The notes under the pieces are model-generated. The model was not told where the DNA came from and made no database searches. It worked only from the letters and a program-made list of their open reading frames with translations. Positions 1 to 5,352 of a DNA stretch of 5,352 bases are shown here, in pieces; position 1 is the first letter of the stretch; each line of letters opens with the position of its first letter. This stretch comes from PFL25 sp041556275 (GTDB taxonomy: Bacteria; Chloroflexota; Anaerolineae; Anaerolineales; UBA4823): contig JBFFIU010000258.1 of the NCBI GenBank assembly GCA_041556275.1, positions 1 through 5,352 of the forward strand. The letters are read 5' to 3'. The position numbers were made by a program, and so were the translations under genes.

Positions 1-163
1 AAATGTTGGACAGTTATGCTAATGTAGGTTTATATCAGTATATAGAACATTTCCTTCTTTCGCAAGCAAAAACGCGCTTCTTCGTTTGATAACTGTGCGA
101 TAAGTTTGAGCCTAAAGGGAAGCGGATTTCACAACTTATTGGTCACAAATATACAACATGTGA

Positions 164-192
164 TGGACATTTGTTGCTGGTCGAATTTTAAT
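164..192 (+). promoter_or_regulatory. Candidate sigma70-type promoter for the ATPase gene
   Basis: TGGACA (164-169) and TTTAAT (187-192) each differ from the consensus -35 and -10 hexamers by one base and are separated by 17 bases. If used, the transcript would start near base 199 and carry a leader of roughly 160 bases containing the palindrome and hairpin at 251-280. The region is AT-rich, so a chance match is quite possible. A TATACT at 330-335 was considered as an alternative -10, but it would start transcription on the ribosome binding site and has no -35. Confidence 0.25.
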
Positions 193-221
193 ATAACCAT
201 AACGAATATTTTTCTCTGCTA

Positions 222-272
222 CAAGTGCTCTGGGGATGACAACAGGTATCCACTTGCCAAGTGCCTCAGGGG
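222..272. repeat. Imperfect direct repeat, possible operator pair
   Basis: CAAGTGCTCTGGGG (222-235) recurs as CAAGTGCCTCAGGGG (258-272). The two agree at 13 of 15 positions if one gap is allowed, and their starts are 36 bases apart. They lie between the candidate promoter and the ATPase start. Spaced copies of this kind can be binding sites for a regulator, but two short copies may also be coincidence. Confidence 0.25.
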
Positions 273-280
273 CGTTGGCA
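251..280 (+). promoter_or_regulatory. Palindrome and overlapping leader hairpin upstream of the ATPase
   Basis: CACTTGCCAAGTG (251-263) is a perfect inverted repeat with 6-base arms around one central base, the shape of a dimeric repressor operator. The same bases can instead form a leader hairpin: TGCCAA (255-260) pairs with TTGGCA (275-280), with an inner GCC/GGC pairing. The two structures share bases and exclude each other. There is no T-run after it, so it is not an intrinsic terminator. A role in metal-responsive control of the ATPase would be inference only. Confidence 0.3.
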
Positions 281-339
281 GCAAAACACACCCCAAAGAG
301 ACACTGCTTCCCGGCAGGATAATTCGGTATATACTTTGC

Positions 340-346
340 AGGAGAG
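340..346 (+). promoter_or_regulatory. Ribosome binding site deciding the ATPase start
   Basis: AGGAGAG at 340-346 is the only Shine-Dalgarno-like run near the start. It directly abuts the ATG at 347, which is too close. Its GGAG core lies 14 bases before the in-frame ATG at 359, which is rather long but workable. This favours the start at 359 over 347. Confidence 0.5.
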
Positions 347-358
347 ATGACTTGGAAC

Positions 359-2782
359 ATGACTTCTTCTATACAGGGTCTTTCAGATGCACAGGTGTTG
401 GATCGGCAAGCGCGCGGACTGAGTAATGCAGTGGAGTTCAAAACTGGACGCTCTTACCTGGGTATCCTGCGCAAGAACGCTTTCACCTTCATTAACACTG
501 TGTTGTTCGCTATCAGCGCCCTGCTGGTTTTAATGGGACAGGTTGGCGATGCTCTGGTCACTGCGGGATTGGTGTTATTGAATGTTGTGGTAGGTGTATA
601 CCAGGAAGGGCGAGCCAAGTATAAACTCGACCGGCTTGCGTTGCAGGTGCGTGCAAAGGCGAGTGTGATACGTGAGGGGGTGGAGAGATCGATCGATCCG
701 GATGAGATCGTGCTCGACGATGTGCTCATTTGCCGCGCTGGGGATCAAATCCTGGCGGATGGACGAGTGATCGGTGGTGGACCGTTTACAATCGATGAAT
801 CAAACCTGACCGGCGAATCGGAGCGCATTTACAAAGGTATTGGCGACCCGGTATATTCCGGCAGCTTCTGCACCGCTGGCTCTGCTATTTATCAGATAGA
901 GAAAGTAGGTGCTGACAGCACGATTAACCGCCTGACAGCTGCAGCACGCGCCTTTCGCCAGGAGAAGACTCCCCTGCAGCGCGATATCGATACCATCATC
1001 CGTGTCCTGGTGGTGCTGGTCACCTTGTTGGGCGTCCTGCTAGGGGTTTCATTGCTGCTCTCCGGAACGACAGTGGTTGAATATCTGCGCATCGCGGCGG
1101 TTGTGGTGGCGCTGGTTCCGCAGGGATTGTTCGTTATGACCACCGCTGCGTATGGCATGGGCATGCTGCGTGTGGCGGGGAAGGGAGCCCTGATCCAGGA
1201 GGTGAACGCGGTCGAGTCCACCAGCCATGTAGACTTGTTATGCCTGGATAAGACTGGCACCCTGACGACGAACCAGATTTTGCTGAGTGATGTTATCCCG
1301 CTTGGGGAGGGCATATTAGATCGGCAGGCTTTATTGTCTATCCTGGGTGATTTCGCAGCCAGTATGGGGGTTGAAAACCGCACATTTTCCGCCATCCTGA
1401 GCGAAATACCTGGAATCGCACATGAGGTGAGCGAAGAGATACCCTTCTCCTCAGAGTATAAGTGGAGCGGGCTGCGTTATGCTGGGGATGGAGGGGATAC
1501 TACATATGTACTCGGTGCGCCTGAAATTCTTGCAGAAGAAATTCCATCCAACGCTGAGATCATGCAGGAAGTTGAAAGCCAGACTGCGCTTGCCCACCGG
1601 GTGCTGCTTTTTGGGCGTGGTCAAGGACAATTTGAGCTGTCTGGGGGAGATGGCACACCTCAGCTTCCGAAGAAACTGGTGCCGTTAGGGTTGGTTGTCT
1701 TCCAGGAGGAATTACGAAAGGATGCCCGCCAGACGCTGGATCACTTCAGTGACCTGGGCGTAAAGATCAAGATCATTTCTGGAGATCACCCAGCAACGGT
1801 GGCTGCGATGGCACGGCAGGCCGGGTTGAATTACGAGGGTATCCTCTCGGGGCTGGATCTTGAGCAGATGGACACAGCCCAGCTGGAAGAAGTTATCGAG
1901 GAGACGACCGTCTTCGGGCGCATCACGCCTAAGCAGAAGGAGCGCTTGATTGAAGCCTACCGCCAGAAGGGATATTACACAGCCATGATCGGCGATGGCG
2001 TCAATGATATCCTTTCGCTTAAACGCGCCCGTTTGAGTGTTGCTGTGCAAAGTGGTGCGCCTGCCACGCGCAGCATTGCAGACATTGTACTGTTGGAGGA
2101 TCGGTTTTCCGCCCTGCCGGTCGCTCTGCAGGAGGGTCAGCGTATCATCCGCGGCATGCTGGATGTGATCCGCTTGCTCTTAACGCGCACACTCTACGTC
2201 TTCTTGCTGGTCGTTGCTACGCAGATCGCCCGGGTGCCATTTCCGGTGACACCCAAGCACAACGCACTGATCGCGCTGCTGACAGTGGGTATCCCTATCC
2301 TGGCAATCGCGGTCTGGGCCAGGGTAGGAAAATCGCCCAGCAGCATGCTGCGATCCACCTTGCATTTTGTCCTGCCAGCCGCTTTTACGATCTCTTTCCT
2401 GGTCACCGGTGTTTACCTGGTTTATTTGGGAGTGACGAATGATGTCCCCTTGGCGCGCACTGCGCTGACCGCGGCTTCTATCTTCTGCGGGCTGCTGCTG
2501 TTACCTTTTGTGGAACCGCCTAATTCATGGTGGGTGGCGGGTGATGAGCTGAGCGGCGACCCACGCCCCAGCTTGCTGGCTTTCATCATGCTGGCGCTGT
2601 TCGGCTTGGTGATGAGCGTGCCCGTGCTGCGCGGTTTCTTCGAACTGGTACCCCTGGGGGTGCGGGACTACCTGATCATCGCCGGATTGGCCTGTCTTTG
2701 GGCGCTTCTCCAGCGCATGATTTGGCGTGGCCGTGTGTTCGAGCGTTTGGTAGGGATGGAGGCGTATAAATGGAATACCTAA
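359..2782 (+). CDS. P-type cation-transporting ATPase, CtpE-like
   Basis: Inner-membrane pump that would couple ATP hydrolysis to cation movement through a phospho-aspartate. About 807 residues from the ATG at 359; an in-frame ATG at 347 would add four. Visible in order: M1-M2 (about 41-82), actuator domain with LTGES at 150-154, M3 (about 210-234), M4 with PQGL at 254-257, phosphorylation motif DKTGTLT at 297-303 (Asp297), N-domain KWSG at 368-371, hinge SGD at 474-476, GDGVND at 545-550, then six more membrane helices from about 603 to the end, ten in total. Length, the KWSG and SGD variants and overall wording match Mycobacterium tuberculosis CtpE (797 residues as I recall), a transporter linked to calcium uptake. 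All catalytic motifs are intact. The oddity is M4: relatives usually read PEGL, so an acidic cation ligand appears replaced by Gln, and no acidic residue is seen in M5-M6. Substrate is therefore uncertain. The gene is apparently monocistronic and ends 22 bases from a convergent gene with no clear terminator between them. Confidence 0.95.
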   Translation: MTSSIQGLSDAQVLDRQARGLSNAVEFKTGRSYLGILRKNAFTFINTVLFAISALLVLMGQVGDALVTAGLVLLNVVVGVYQEGRAKYKLDRLALQVRAKASVIREGVERSIDPDEIVLDDVLICRAGDQILADGRVIGGGPFTIDESNLTGESERIYKGIGDPVYSGSFCTAGSAIYQIEKVGADSTINRLTAAARAFRQEKTPLQRDIDTIIRVLVVLVTLLGVLLGVSLLLSGTTVVEYLRIAAVVVALVPQGLFVMTTAAYGMGMLRVAGKGALIQEVNAVESTSHVDLLCLDKTGTLTTNQILLSDVIPLGEGILDRQALLSILGDFAASMGVENRTFSAILSEIPGIAHEVSEEIPFSSEYKWSGLRYAGDGGDTTYVLGAPEILAEEIPSNAEIMQEVESQTALAHRVLLFGRGQGQFELSGGDGTPQLPKKLVPLGLVVFQEELRKDARQTLDHFSDLGVKIKIISGDHPATVAAMARQAGLNYEGILSGLDLEQMDTAQLEEVIEETTVFGRITPKQKERLIEAYRQKGYYTAMIGDGVNDILSLKRARLSVAVQSGAPATRSIADIVLLEDRFSALPVALQEGQRIIRGMLDVIRLLLTRTLYVFLLVVATQIARVPFPVTPKHNALIALLTVGIPILAIAVWARVGKSPSSMLRSTLHFVLPAAFTISFLVTGVYLVYLGVTNDVPLARTALTAASIFCGLLLLPFVEPPNSWWVAGDELSGDPRPSLLAFIMLALFGLVMSVPVLRGFFELVPLGVRDYLIIAGLACLWALLQRMIWRGRVFERLVGMEAYKWNT

Positions 2783-2804
2783 GGGTAATGGGTTTTCTTT
2801 CGAG

Positions 2805-3548
2805 CTAGCCCAATTTCCAAAGTCTCAACCCAACCAAGATGTACCAGGCCAGCGAAAGCAAACCCCCGCCGATATACTGCACGGCGACGATCGCCCCCTG
2901 GATGGGTGTATAGTCCCCAGTGCTCGTATAATGACCCCCGCCAATAATGCCTACCACTAGGATGCCGAATCCCAGGATGCCCACCCAGGCGGTGGCTTTA
3001 CTGAACGTCTCGCTGCGCAGCATGAGGATCGAGAGAACAAAGCCGGCCAGCCAAACCAGCTGCATGCCTGCATAAAGCTGGCCAGTGCCCCTGGTCACGG
3101 CAAGCATCGATTGTCCCGCTGCCAGCAGGATGGATTTTTCTGCTTCAGTCGTTGCAGCCACATACTCCTGGCTGAGGGAGAGCATAGAAAAAGCCGTGTT
3201 GGTGGCGATGAAAACTGCCATACCAACGAAGACAAATGCGGTTGCGATTAACGACCAGGTCCTATTGGATTTCTTGAGGACAGCATAAAGGGCAAGGGCC
3301 ATTGGACCCCAGAAAATCATGATGATGACATCAGCCAATCCGAGATAGAAGAGCCCGGTGACCGGACTGTCTTCAAATACCTCAAACCATTCGAGTACGG
3401 TTTCGGGCGGTGGGCTGGCGAGATTGGCAGGAACGTAAACTACCAAGGTAATGATATACATCAGGGCGCATAACAAGGCTGCAGCTCCGCCAACTTTGTA
3501 AAGAGCGTTCCAGGTAGAGTCCACAGATTCAAGACCAGGTTTATTCAT
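2805..3548 (-). CDS. Six-helix membrane protein, DUF4386-like
   Basis: Integral membrane protein of 247 residues with unknown function. Six hydrophobic helices are visible at about 17-39, 61-91, 98-122, 157-177, 184-204 and 216-241. An amphipathic stretch of about 30 residues lies between helices 3 and 4. The short polar N-terminus has no cleavable signal peptide. Layout, length and composition resemble the DUF4386 group of small bacterial membrane proteins, for which I know of no established biochemical role; the family call is from general resemblance, not a diagnostic motif. The start is well supported: AAGGAGGT lies 8 bases before the ATG. The gene converges on the ATPase gene (22-base gap). 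It lies 259 bases downstream of the CAT-like gene on the same strand, too far to assume co-transcription, and no strong promoter was seen in that gap. GC is about 60 % in the line counted. Confidence 0.85.
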   Translation of the reverse strand: MNKPGLESVDSTWNALYKVGGAAALLCALMYIITLVVYVPANLASPPPETVLEWFEVFEDSPVTGLFYLGLADVIIMIFWGPMALALYAVLKKSNRTWSLIATAFVFVGMAVFIATNTAFSMLSLSQEYVAATTEAEKSILLAAGQSMLAVTRGTGQLYAGMQLVWLAGFVLSILMLRSETFSKATAWVGILGFGILVVGIIGGGHYTSTGDYTPIQGAIVAVQYIGGGLLSLAWYILVGLRLWKLG

Positions 3549-3556
3549 GCGGTTTT

Positions 3557-3564
3557 ACCTCCTT
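3557..3564 (-). promoter_or_regulatory. Strong Shine-Dalgarno for the DUF4386-like gene
   Basis: On the minus strand AAGGAGGT stands 8 bases before the ATG at 3548. It is a near-perfect complement to the 16S rRNA tail at good spacing, so it fixes the start codon. Confidence 0.85.
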
Positions 3565-3807
3565 AGTAATTGGTTGATTGATGCAGTCTTTACCTAATTG
3601 TGTGTTTTGGGATTACCAGATGCCAATTAAGTATGTGCGACCTCTAATGTGAATTTCTGAGGAGTCATCATTATTCAAACCTAGTTGTAGCACCTTTCTG
3701 CTGGTAAGGGAGGGTCGTCGCTCTCAAAATCGCATAGACGCGTGGGGAAGAGCGACCGGAACTCTTGATCATCTCGAATCGAAAGCCCTTGAATTTGCGC
3801 CCGGACG

Positions 3808-4464
3808 TTATCTGAATGTGTCACCGAGATCTTGTGCTTCTGCCTCAATGTTTTCGACGAATTGCGATATGTGCAATCCGTCGACCAGCGCATGATGGAC
3901 ATTGACGAAGAACGGTAACCGATGGCGATCTCCCTCATTCAGCACCTTACCCAATCCCAGCAGCGGGATGGAGTCCACCTGAGGTCGTCGCGTGAGCGAG
4001 AAGGCGGTGAATGCCAGCCTGGGGATCACGGTTATCGAAAGCAGATCATCCCTAGCAAATTTACCTTCCTGATTGTGGGGGAAATCCGTCATGGAGGGGC
4101 TCTCCCTGGCCCTGGCGATGGACTCGGACGCCTGGGACGCGAAGGTTGTGAAGTGGGGATCGTAGGTAAGAGGGGTTACTCCAAATACGTCGTCACCTCC
4201 AAGCACAGTGATCAATGGATGAACGATATCGTGCTCAATGACTTGTTCACCGCGGATGCGCTGACGCAGCTCGGGCACGCGGTTCGCCGCCTTTGTGATC
4301 GCGTATACCAGGGTGATGGTCGGTGAAGCTCCAGCTCTGACTCGGTTTGCCCACAGATCGGTGATATCCACCTGTGCGCAAATACCGACATGGGGGAACT
4401 CCATCCCACTGTAGAGACGGAAATGCTCTTTTCGAGGCCAGCTGTTTAGCTCAATCACACGCAT
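3808..4464 (-). CDS. Chloramphenicol acetyltransferase-like (CatA-type) O-acetyltransferase
   Basis: Cytoplasmic acetyl-CoA-dependent acetyltransferase of the classical trimeric CAT family. It has 218 residues, the usual length (about 213-219), and is complete. Aligned by eye with Tn9-type CAT it keeps the N-terminal WxRKEHF signature (residues 9-15, with Arg11 matching CAT Arg18), the central HP near 82-83, and the catalytic HHxxxDG motif at 190-196. His191 would be the general base (CAT His195) and Asp195 matches CAT Asp199. In the conserved SFTSF segment this protein has AFTAF (151-155), so the position of CAT Ser148, which stabilises the transition state, is Ala151. Real chloramphenicol resistance is therefore not assured; many chromosomal CAT homologues have unknown acceptors. 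The ATG at 4464 has AAAGGAGG 8 bases upstream. A GNAT gene ends 37 bases upstream on the same strand, suggesting co-transcription. No attenuation leader peptide of the inducible cat type is seen. Confidence 0.88.
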   Translation of the reverse strand: MRVIELNSWPRKEHFRLYSGMEFPHVGICAQVDITDLWANRVRAGASPTITLVYAITKAANRVPELRQRIRGEQVIEHDIVHPLITVLGGDDVFGVTPLTYDPHFTTFASQASESIARARESPSMTDFPHNQEGKFARDDLLSITVIPRLAFTAFSLTRRPQVDSIPLLGLGKVLNEGDRHRLPFFVNVHHALVDGLHISQFVENIEAEAQDLGDTFR

Positions 4465-4472
4465 GGCTCATG

Positions 4473-4480
4473 CCTCCTTT
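4473..4480 (-). promoter_or_regulatory. Shine-Dalgarno for the CAT-like gene
   Basis: On the minus strand AAAGGAGG lies 8 bases before the ATG at 4464, inside the 37-base gap that follows the GNAT gene. It supports this start and allows independent translation of the second gene of a two-gene transcript. Confidence 0.8.
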
Positions 4481-4501
4481 ATCCCGCAGAAAAATCGACT
4501 T

Positions 4502-4918
4502 CTAAAGCTGTTTTGTAAGAAAGTAGCGTTGATGCCCAGCAGGAAAATCGTGTAGTTGGCCAAAAACCTGATAACCATGTTTTTTATAGAAGTCTGGGGA
4601 CTGAAAACTGAATGTGTCTAAATAAGCATTCTTAGCACCACGTTGTCGCGCTTCATCTTCGGCAAGCGTCAAAAGACGATGGCCAAATCCGTGGCCACGA
4701 AGTTCCTCTTTAACCCACATTAAGTCAATATACAACCAATCCCAATATGTTGCGCCTATCACACCGCCTACAATTTCTTGGTCAGGTGCTTTAAGAACGA
4801 AACACAGATTTTTACCTTTATCATCACCTGCTTGTTGTTTGTTGTAATCACTAATGCCACCTCCGATTATCCCCCATTCTGGCTGATCAACATTGACAAT
4901 TTGATATTCTTCATCCAT
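4502..4918 (-). CDS. GNAT-family N-acetyltransferase
   Basis: Small cytoplasmic acetyltransferase that would move acetyl from acetyl-CoA to an amine; the substrate cannot be read from the sequence. From the ATG at 4918 it has 138 residues. Motif A is clear: the strand ending in WVKEEL is followed by the pyrophosphate-binding loop RGHGFG at 74-79 (R-x-x-G-x-G) and the helix LLTLAEDEARQRG. The motif B region (about 100-120) has LDTFSFQ and then FYKKHGY, typical of a widespread group of single-domain GNAT proteins. An in-frame ATG at 4957 would add 13 residues. I prefer 4918 because relatives begin close to this point and an AAAGGA sits about 15 bases before it, but neither start has an ideal ribosome site. 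GC is only about 35-43 % against about 48-63 % in the CAT-like gene just downstream, which suggests separate acquisition. A TATAAT box at 5070-5075 faces the gene. Confidence 0.88.
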   Translation of the reverse strand: MDEEYQIVNVDQPEWGIIGGGISDYNKQQAGDDKGKNLCFVLKAPDQEIVGGVIGATYWDWLYIDLMWVKEELRGHGFGHRLLTLAEDEARQRGAKNAYLDTFSFQSPDFYKKHGYQVFGQLHDFPAGHQRYFLTKQL

Positions 4919-5069
4919 ATGATATTGTTTAAATCCTTTCTTGAAAATTCGATTCATCCCGAGAATATAGAAATAGGCTCTTCTGGTATTTTATGAAATG
5001 CTCTGTTGGAGGTAACGGGCGAACTGGTTGAATACCGAACCTGTTAATTCAATATCTCCTCTCAGATAT

Positions 5070-5096
5070 ATTATACAGATAACTGATTTGGGTAAA
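5070..5096 (-). promoter_or_regulatory. Candidate promoter for the GNAT/CAT-like pair
   Basis: The minus strand reads a perfect TATAAT at 5075-5070. The best upstream match for a -35 is TTTACC (5096-5091), which has four of six consensus bases but a short 15-base spacer. Transcription would begin near 5063 and leave a leader of about 145 bases before the ATG at 4918. The area is AT-rich, so the -10 alone is not decisive, but orientation and position fit. Confidence 0.4.
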
Positions 5097-5201
5097 AGCT
5101 TTTTGGGGTCTTTTCAGCGCTCAAATCACGGATAATCCGAATTATTGAATATTATTCCCTAAGAAATTTTGAGGCGGAATCATTCAGTTGAATTGCACTT
5201 G

Positions 5202-5238
5202 ATAAAAATATCCTCTCTAAAAAGCAAGAGAGGATATT
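5202..5238 (-). terminator. Rho-independent terminator reading leftward
   Basis: AATATCCTCTCT (5207-5218) and AGAGAGGATATT (5227-5238) form a perfect 12-bp stem with an 8-base loop. On the minus strand the stem is followed by T-rich sequence (TATTTTTAT spanning 5210-5202, partly shared with the stem foot). On the plus strand it is followed by GAAGTAATG, with no T-run. It would therefore stop a leftward transcript coming from beyond the right edge, ahead of the GNAT promoter. The stem is only moderately GC-rich. Confidence 0.6.
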
Positions 5239-5259
5239 GAAGTAATGAGCGCAGCAGGG

Positions 5260-5313
5260 CTCGAATTTCAGTCAGGGTCTTAAATGGATAGCCTGCAACT
5301 GACCGAATACGAG
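5260..5313. repeat. Imperfect inverted repeat (hairpin)
   Basis: TCAGTCAGG (5268-5276) pairs with CCTG-CA-ACTGA (5292-5302): nine base pairs interrupted by a two-base bulge, around a 15-base loop. An outer CTCG/CGAG (5260-5263 and 5310-5313) could extend it across unpaired bases. No T-run follows on either strand. It might be part of the 3' untranslated region of a transcript ending at the neighbouring terminator, or it might be chance. Confidence 0.3.
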
Positions 5314-5352
5314 ATCATTTTCATGATTTCAATTGGGTTCAAGTTGATTCAA

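Larger units (their letters stand above)
1..358. other. AT-rich non-coding region upstream of the P-type ATPase gene
   Basis: I find no credible gene here. Open frames on both strands are short, run into the ATPase start out of frame, and encode low-quality sequence with no recognisable family. Composition is AT-rich (about 35 % GC over 181-240) compared with about 58 % inside the ATPase gene. The stretch holds a weak candidate promoter (164-192), an imperfect direct repeat (222-235 and 258-272), a palindrome (251-263) and a possible leader hairpin (255-280). No terminator for an upstream gene is evident, and no known riboswitch class was recognised. Confidence 0.6.
4958..5352. other. AT-rich region without a recognisable gene
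   Basis: All six frames are broken by frequent stops, and no tRNA or known RNA family was recognised. At the right edge the minus-strand frames all meet stops within about 30 bases, so no coding sequence enters the window there. The region holds the candidate GNAT promoter (5070-5096), a short palindrome CGGATAATCCG (5129-5139), a strong hairpin with a minus-strand T-run (5202-5238) and an imperfect hairpin (5260-5313). A plus-strand GGAGGT at 5009-5013 region is not followed by a convincing reading frame. GC is about 30 % over 5041-5100. Confidence 0.6.

Noticed and set aside
106..441. Overlapping open frames of about 100 codons on both strands before the ATPase gene
   Set aside because: They overlap the true ATPase start out of frame, lack ribosome sites, and give sequences with no domain-like character.
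2783..2804. Possible bidirectional terminator between the convergent ATPase and DUF4386-like genes
   Set aside because: Only a four-base TGGG/CCCA pairing across the gap is visible; this is too weak for an intrinsic terminator.
3681..3938. 85-codon minus-strand frame overlapping the end of the CAT-like gene and running on into the gap toward the DUF4386-like gene
   Set aside because: Half of it is the CAT-like gene in another frame. The remaining 45 codons match no family I know, have no ribosome site, and the CAT-like protein already ends at the normal family length, so it is not a frameshifted tail.
4778..4996. Hydrophobic 72-codon plus-strand frame opposite the GNAT gene
   Set aside because: It is the antisense of an AT-rich gene; the hydrophobicity is a by-product of composition, and the GNAT frame carries clear family motifs.
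5028..5135. Plus-strand reading frame from a TTG after GGAGGT, about 35 codons
   Set aside because: It is short, starts at TTG with long spacing, lies over the minus-strand GNAT promoter, and has no recognisable family.
5247..5266. Minus-strand TTCGAGC followed by CCTGC and TGCGCTCA, resembling the 3' end of a tRNA (possible attachment site remnant)
   Set aside because: The bases before the loop cannot form a T-stem with CCTGC, no matching acceptor 5' strand is found 70-80 bases away, and no second copy or integrase gene is present in the window.

Overview
This is a bacterial chromosomal segment with four protein-coding genes. One reads rightward and three read leftward. The coding blocks for the ATPase, the small membrane protein and the chloramphenicol-acetyltransferase-like protein are moderately GC-rich (about 48 to 63 % in the 60-base lines I counted). 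The flanks and the last gene are much more AT-rich (about 30 to 43 %). The mixture of a CtpE-type P-ATPase, a DUF4386-like membrane protein and stand-alone acetyltransferases would fit a Chloroflexota (Anaerolineae-like) or similar environmental bacterium. That is an impression from the proteins, not something the sequence proves.

Layout. Bases 1-358 are an AT-rich non-coding leader with a weak candidate promoter, a 13-base palindrome and a short imperfect direct repeat. From 359 to 2782 runs a complete P-type cation-transporting ATPase of about 807 residues. Its closest recognisable relative is mycobacterial CtpE, a calcium-linked transporter. All phosphorylation and hinge motifs are intact, but the membrane site reads PQGL where PEGL is usual. 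It ends 22 bases from a convergent leftward gene (2805-3548) for a six-helix membrane protein of DUF4386-like character. A 259-base gap without a convincing gene separates this from a leftward pair. The pair is a type-A chloramphenicol acetyltransferase-like protein (3808-4464) and, 37 bases upstream of it, a small GNAT acetyltransferase (4502-4918). The final ~400 bases hold no gene. They contain a good -10 box facing the GNAT gene, a perfect 12-bp hairpin followed on the minus strand by a T-run (probably a terminator for something beyond the right edge), and a second imperfect hairpin.

How the genes relate. The ATPase stands alone. The two acetyltransferases could be one transcript, but their base composition differs sharply, so they were probably brought together from different sources. 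Nothing here is clearly a mobile element, CRISPR array, tRNA or rRNA. I see no strong sign of a novel multi-gene system. The most notable points are two altered functional residues: the intramembrane Glu of the ATPase is Gln, and the CAT position equivalent to Ser148 is Ala.
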